From positions 8,990 to 45,767 of the forward strand of contig QZLH01001046.1 of NCBI GenBank assembly GCA_003833135.1: a DNA stretch of 36,778 nt, read 5' to 3'. Below are positions 32,533 through 36,778 of the stretch, piece by piece (the first letter of the stretch is position 1; each line of letters begins with the position of its first letter). The position numbers and the translations under genes were made by a program. The DNA comes from Oehlia diaphana (taxonomy: Eukaryota > Glomeromycota > Glomeromycetes > Glomerales > Glomeraceae). The notes under the pieces are model-generated. The model saw only the letters and a program-made list of their open reading frames with translations. It did no database searches and was not told where the DNA came from.

Positions 32533-33560
32533 TTACACATTATCAAAGGATATTACGAAAAAATTAAGAGGAAATTCGTCAATTATGTGTATAATAATTG
32601 GAAGGTCCAGAAAAGCGAATCTATTAATTATATCGTTATTTTCTGAATCCAATACTCTTAAATGTTCCGTTCGAATTACACAAATAATATTTCGTAGAAA
32701 GAAATTTACTACATTGTTACGCAGCAAAGAGCGCCTGCACATTATTGACGAAATAGTCAAATTCTGAAACTGTTCGTCATTGTTTTTATACATCATGCGC
32801 CTATTGAAATCGTGTGCTGAGTGATCTTTTAAGATATTACATATTGCGAAAATATCACTTCCGTGTGATATGATGACCATATTTATTTTCACTTGAGATA
32901 GATCCGCGGATATTAAAAAATATATAGGATTTTCATCCACATGAATGACGCCCATGATGCAGCTTAATACGGTGCATACTTCATTAGGAACTAAACTATT
33001 CGGCATATTAACCATAAGCGAGATAACAATATATTTATTTCCTTTGTTATAATATTGGATTATCAGCAGTTAATATAAATGGTTATCGTATTTTGAATTA
33101 AAAAATGGTGTGTCCAGTAATGTAACAAGAACGCCCAAGCTGACGTTAAGTAGTGTTCTTTGAATATATGACCGATTCATCTTAATCATTTGTTGCCCTT
33201 CAAAAAACGTCACGTCAACTATACTTGCATGATTAATCTTGCGGTAAATAACTTTTCCTAGAATATATTACTAATATTGTATTTTACTGAATGCTAAATT
33301 ATAAGTAATGTTTTTAAAAAAATAATAATAATAAAAAAGCGTTATACAAAAACTAATTACTTTTTTCCTTTCAATATGTCTTTATTTTTCATAATGATTA
33401 TCTTACTCATGCCTCCTTTTATTATTATTGTTAACTTTCTTTTGTCTGATGATTTTTCGTCTCGAGATCTATTACTTTTATTTACCTTTCACGACATAAT
33501 TCTTTTAACGGACCCGTTTGAACTAAATTTTGTTCCAGTATCATGAAGCTATTCAAAGAA
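32533..33560 (-). pseudogene. Unidentified decayed reading frame
   Basis: A 160-codon open frame (33015-32533, MVNMPNSLVPNEVCTVLSCI ... FPLNFFVISFDNV) has mixed composition unlike the A/T filler. It continues upstream in the same frame, across one TAA (near 33078), into NRSYIQRTLLNVSLGVLVTL and back to KVIYRKINHASIVDVTFFEG, which begins at a good acceptor (TATTCTAG, near 33261-33268). Further upstream a separate piece has a single TGA (KFSSNGSVKRIMS-stop-KVNKSNRSRDEKSS ... KLTIIIKGGMSKIII). I see no motif and cannot name a family. Either this is a broken gene, or two exons joined by introns I could not place. Phases of the two pieces do not join cleanly with the splice sites I tried. Confidence 0.4.
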
Positions 33561-35440
33561 AACCGAGGTTAATAAGAAATGTTTGATCATTTTATTAAAA
33601 AAATCACTCCCGCATATGTATGTTGAGGATATATGTAATATAATGTTCTATTAAAATATCTCAGATTGTATGTAATTCTTTCCTCTTATCAACAAAGTTT
33701 AAAATATCAAAAAGAAATATAGTGAATTCAGAATTATAAAATTTTTATACGGGTAGCTTATTTTTTATTTTTAATAAATACCGTAATATAAATACTCAAT
33801 ATGTAGTATACTACTAGTTTACTATTTTAAAGAAATTGGTTGTCCTGAAAATTATTTATATATGCTTCTCGGTAAAATTTACCGAATAGAGGTATATAAA
33901 TATATATATATAGCAAAATATCCGGATATTCAATCTACCATATTTTGACTATCTATAATTAAGCACATTTTTTATGCCGGCTCAGAGTCCTCATAATAAC
34001 CGAAATTTTCGTTAGTTAAACTATTTCAATTTAACGCATTCTAAAGAAAAGTATTAAAAATAAATATTATTCAATATTAATATTTATTTTTATATAAGTG
34101 TAGTAAATGGTTCATGAATTCACAATTTTTTTAAAAATGATACTATTTTGCTGCGGTGGATCAAATTGGATTGTCCAATTTTCTGCCAATCAAGATTCGG
34201 TCCGAAATTTAAATCGACAATTCCGAATAATTGACTAAATGTTATTAGTCATGAGGTTAAAAATATTTTGTATTGAGTAAAAATTATTATTTAGATCAGT
34301 GACATATAAATATTTTCTTTCAGGAAAGATATTTGTGATCACGTGCATCCAATCATTTTTCTTATAAATGTGTAACCTGAGACTTTTGCCCTATAAAAAA
34401 TTTTATCCGTTATTTCTGTAAAAACTCCGTAAAAATGAGCCTTTCACGAATCCCATTCACGGAAAATCAAAATATTAAATTCGATAAATTCCGTGATATA
34501 AGGTTATAAATTCCGGAAATATGAGCCTTTTATGAATATACATCGAGTTAATGTTGTATCACAAATTTATAATTATACTTTTATAATAAAATCCTATATG
34601 AAAATAATTTTGTTGAAAACTTTGATGACGATTTAACTGATTGGTTTTAACAGAATTATGATAAAGCAAAAAAACCAACGTTATTTGAAATAGTTTTATC
34701 ACTAAGATCTGAGTAATGAATCTAATGTAACTGTAAATGGTAAATCTGAATATAAATGTAAACAGATATAATGATAAAATTACTTGCATATTTTTTTTTA
34801 ACTCCTTTGCAAGGGCAAAAATTTAATTTTATGCTAAATTTACAATTTATCATTATTTGAAATAAAGTTTGGCCAGTACATACGTGTGGTTCCACCCGAT
34901 ATTTGTTTTTTTTTTTTTTTATAAATTATATTAAGATACGTATGACTTCGGATAAATTATGTATCACTTGTATCACGTGACATCAATAAATACATATTAT
35001 TGGATGTGGGCTATATCGGTCACAGGACCGATATAGTGTGATGTTTTTGATCATGCATTAATTAATAACATCATAAATAACCACTTTATTATATGTTATT
35101 GCTATGGCTAATTATCTATGAAATCTGCATGATCCTATTTGGCTGAACGATAACTGCAGTTATAAACTTTTTTAAACTTTTTTTATTCACTGTAACTATA
35201 CTTCTCGATAAGATGAGATACTTTTTAAAACTTTTAATTTATTCCCTTCTCTTTATCCATTCTTTCACTTCTCGCTTTTCGCTTCTAATCAGTTTTCCCT
35301 TCCACTCGTTCTTTCTCTTCTCCTTCCTCTTGTTCTTTTCCTTTCCCTTTTCCTCGTCCTATCTATCCTTCTCTTATTCTTTTTGTGTCAACAAAATGTC
35401 ATTTCAAATCATTAATTGTTAATGATTCTTTTTTTTCTTT
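33561..35440. other. Gene-free region with small palindromes and a diverged direct repeat
   Basis: No gene was found. Structure seen: TCGGTAAA(A)TTTACCGA at 33869-33885; a diverged direct repeat, TCCGTAAAAATGAGCCTTTC at 34426-34445 and TCCGGAAATATGAGCCTTTT at 34512-34531; the inverted pair TCACGGAA (34457-34464) and TTCCGTGA (34489-34496); and a perfect hairpin with 11-bp stem at 35011-35036 (CTATATCGGTC, loop ACAG, GACCGATATAG). The pyrimidine-rich stretch 35240-35390 gives a Ser/Phe-rich open frame that I take to be spurious. Confidence 0.45.
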
Positions 35441-35489
35441 TTGGGCAGCATTTCAATAATTTAAATAAGTGTATTTTTCCCTTTAGCAA

Positions 35490-36139
35490 ATGTCTATTAA
35501 TGTTTCATTTTATTTCTCTTATTTTTTTTAGATGATTTTTTTTAGATGACTTATTGGGTATCAGAAGTATATGGTGAAGGCCCTATACTACATGATCATG
35601 ATAAGAAAGGTGGTTTAAATTATTTACCCAATGAAACATTTATTAATGTTTCGGGTTATCTCTTTTTTTAGACGATTTTTCTTCAGGTCATAACGTGGGG
35701 ACAATTAATTTTTAAAAATTTTTTTTTTTTTTTTTTTGTTCCAGGCAATTTTTTTTTCAAAAACTAATATTTTATAATTTGTTTTTTATTTATGAGAAAC
35801 CGGCTCAGAACTTTAAAACATGTATCCCTTTTTCGAAAATTCTCAAAGAAAATTTTTTTTATGGACCAGCTCAAAACTTGGAAAGTATCAGGTCTTTGAA
35901 CGCCAGATTTTAGTAAGTTTTTTTATTTCTTTTAACGAAATGGCTTCTAACGCTTCATTTTTATCTTTTTTAGACAGCTTGTTTTCGGGTCTGAACGTAT
36001 GGAATCTCGGTAAAGAAACAACTTTTATTTAATTGCTTTTAATTTTTTTTTTTAACAAAACATTGCTAACATTTTGTCTTCTAGATGAAATCATGCGTAA
36101 TAAAGAAGATAAATTACTCCAAGAATATCACAAAGCCTA
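35490..36139 (+). repeat. Degenerate array of repeated intron-end plus exon-like modules
   Basis: Similar blocks recur: ATTAATGTTTCATTTTATTT before TTTTTTTAGATGATTTTT (35491-35540), ATTAATGTTTCGGGTTATCT before TTTTTTTAGACGATTTTTCT (35642-35685), and CTAACGCTTCATTTTTATCT before TTTTTTAGACAGCTTGTTTT (35948-35985). The sequence after the TTTTAG reads DDFSSGHNVGTIN and DSLFSGLNVWNL in equivalent frames. The last one splices cleanly (CTC G|GTAAAG at 36010; acceptor CTAG at 36081-36084) to DEIMRNKEDKLLQEYHKA and a stop ending at 36139. This looks like the 3' part of a gene with duplicated exons, mostly decayed. The 70-codon frame from 35820 runs through one donor and is not a gene by itself. Confidence 0.4.
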
Positions 36140-36274
36140 ACAAACTAACTGATTAAAATGTCAAAAACAGTGTAGAATTTTGTGGGTCAGTCACATTTTT
36201 TTTTAATTTGTTTCTTCAACAAATTCTTCTTCGCCTAAACGTATAAGCTTTACACAAATCCCTATAAGAAATAT

Positions 36275-36436
36275 GTATACGGAAAGGATACGTTTTGTAT
36301 ACATTTTATGTACGTTTCTATAGATTCCGTATACAAATTCTGTATATTTAATAAGCAATTCATTTTTAAACATTTTTTAAAAAAACTAATGTATACGAAA
36401 TGTATACGGAAAAAATTAATCATGCGGAATGTATAC
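36275..36436. repeat. Cluster of six GTATAC palindromes
   Basis: GTATAC occurs at 36275, 36297, 36329, 36391, 36402 and 36431. Several are part of the longer TGTATACGGAA, and the copy at 36329 is the same motif inverted (TTCCGTATACA). There is no coding sequence. An inverted pair, TATCATAACA (36464-36473) and TGTTATGATA (36500-36509), with CACGTG between the arms (36480-36485), follows directly. Confidence 0.65.
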
Positions 36437-36579
36437 GGAATTTTTAAACTTAATATTTTCCCGTATCATAACACGAGATCACGTGATTGTTTATTGTTTT
36501 GTTATGATATGTTTTTTGTTTTTTATATAAACATTCCTTTCTCTTTTCTCTTGTCTTATTTATTTATTTATTCTAAATT

Positions 36580-36778
36580 TTTCTTCTTTTTTCGTCACCC
36601 CCCTTTTAAAATAAAAACATTTTTTTTCGTACTTCACTTTAAAAAAATTTTTTTTTCATCACACTCCTTTAAAAAAAAATTTTTTTCGTCACTCCATTAA
36701 AAAAAAAAAATTTTTTCTTTTATTCCCACTCTTCTTTTTTTTTTTTAAAAAAAAAAATTCTTCTTTCTATTTCTTTTT
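36580..36778. repeat. Low-complexity TTTTTTCGTCAC/A-run tandem repeats
   Basis: About five diverged units of 30-40 bp, each a pyrimidine core like TTTTTTCGTCACTCC followed by a run of A and then T, continue to the window end. No coding sequence. The open frame across it (36308-36700, Phe/Lys-rich) is an artefact. Confidence 0.6.

Noticed and set aside
35213..35422. Small protein MRYFLKLLIYSLLFIHSFTS with a signal-like start
   Set aside because: The frame runs through a pyrimidine-rich stretch that gives Ser/Phe/Leu in any case; no other support.
36308..36700. 130-codon Phe/Lys-rich frame
   Set aside because: It crosses the GTATAC cluster and the poly-T/poly-A repeats; low complexity.
1..36778. 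tRNA, rRNA or CRISPR features
   Set aside because: I looked for tRNA B-box-like sequences, rRNA blocks and regularly spaced repeats and found none that hold up. A tRNAscan-SE and Infernal run would settle it.

Overview
The window looks like nuclear DNA of an arbuscular mycorrhizal fungus (Glomeromycotina, Rhizophagus-like). The reasons are strong A+T richness (about three quarters A+T by eye), genes split by many 60-100 nt introns with GTAAGT-type donors and T-rich TAG/CAG acceptors, a decayed kinase of the kind that is hugely expanded in Rhizophagus, and clearly fungal orthologues (Sls1, Tsc13, Utr4, Rpf2). The genus is inferred from recalled family resemblance, not from a search.

Layout. 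(1) 1-3.4 kb is a decayed repeat compartment. It holds a broken copy of a multicopy Rhizophagus-type protein (+), a relic of a retroelement RNase H domain (-), long A+T filler, and a relic of an IS607-type serine recombinase (-). (2) 4.2-23.1 kb is a dense housekeeping island of ten genes in strict strand alternation: KDM3-like JmjC demethylase (+), enolase-phosphatase E1 (-), mitochondrial ribosomal protein bS21m (+), coatomer zeta (-), very-long-chain enoyl-CoA reductase Tsc13 (+), ribosome biogenesis factor Rpf2 (-), a PH-like/coiled-coil/tail-anchored protein (+), mitochondrial regulator Sls1 (-), a protein with PIP boxes (+), and replication protein A subunit 2 (-). Divergent pairs share promoters as short as 73 bp. 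One shared promoter (Sls1 / PIP-box protein) is almost entirely a 425-bp foldback MITE. (3) 23.1-36.8 kb is accessory sequence: a GC-richer island of unknown nature, a kinase pseudogene with two stops and two frameshifts, a polypurine tract, one intact secreted protein with NEPDPDDP repeats, an unidentified decayed reading frame, degenerate exon-like modules, and clusters of small palindromes.

How the genes relate. No single pathway is encoded. The island mixes chromatin (KDM3), methionine salvage (Utr4), mitochondrial gene expression (bS21m, Sls1), secretory traffic (coatomer zeta), sphingolipid fatty-acid elongation (Tsc13), ribosome assembly (Rpf2) and DNA replication/repair (RPA2 and the PIP-box protein, which are convergent neighbours). 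The most notable observations are the MITE that now forms a bidirectional promoter and brings a CACGTG box to each side, the IS607-like relic in a fungal nucleus, the protein with two canonical PIP boxes, the strand alternation, and the secreted repeat protein.

All exon coordinates are hand-derived from splice motifs and reading phase. Every model was checked for an open frame across its junctions.
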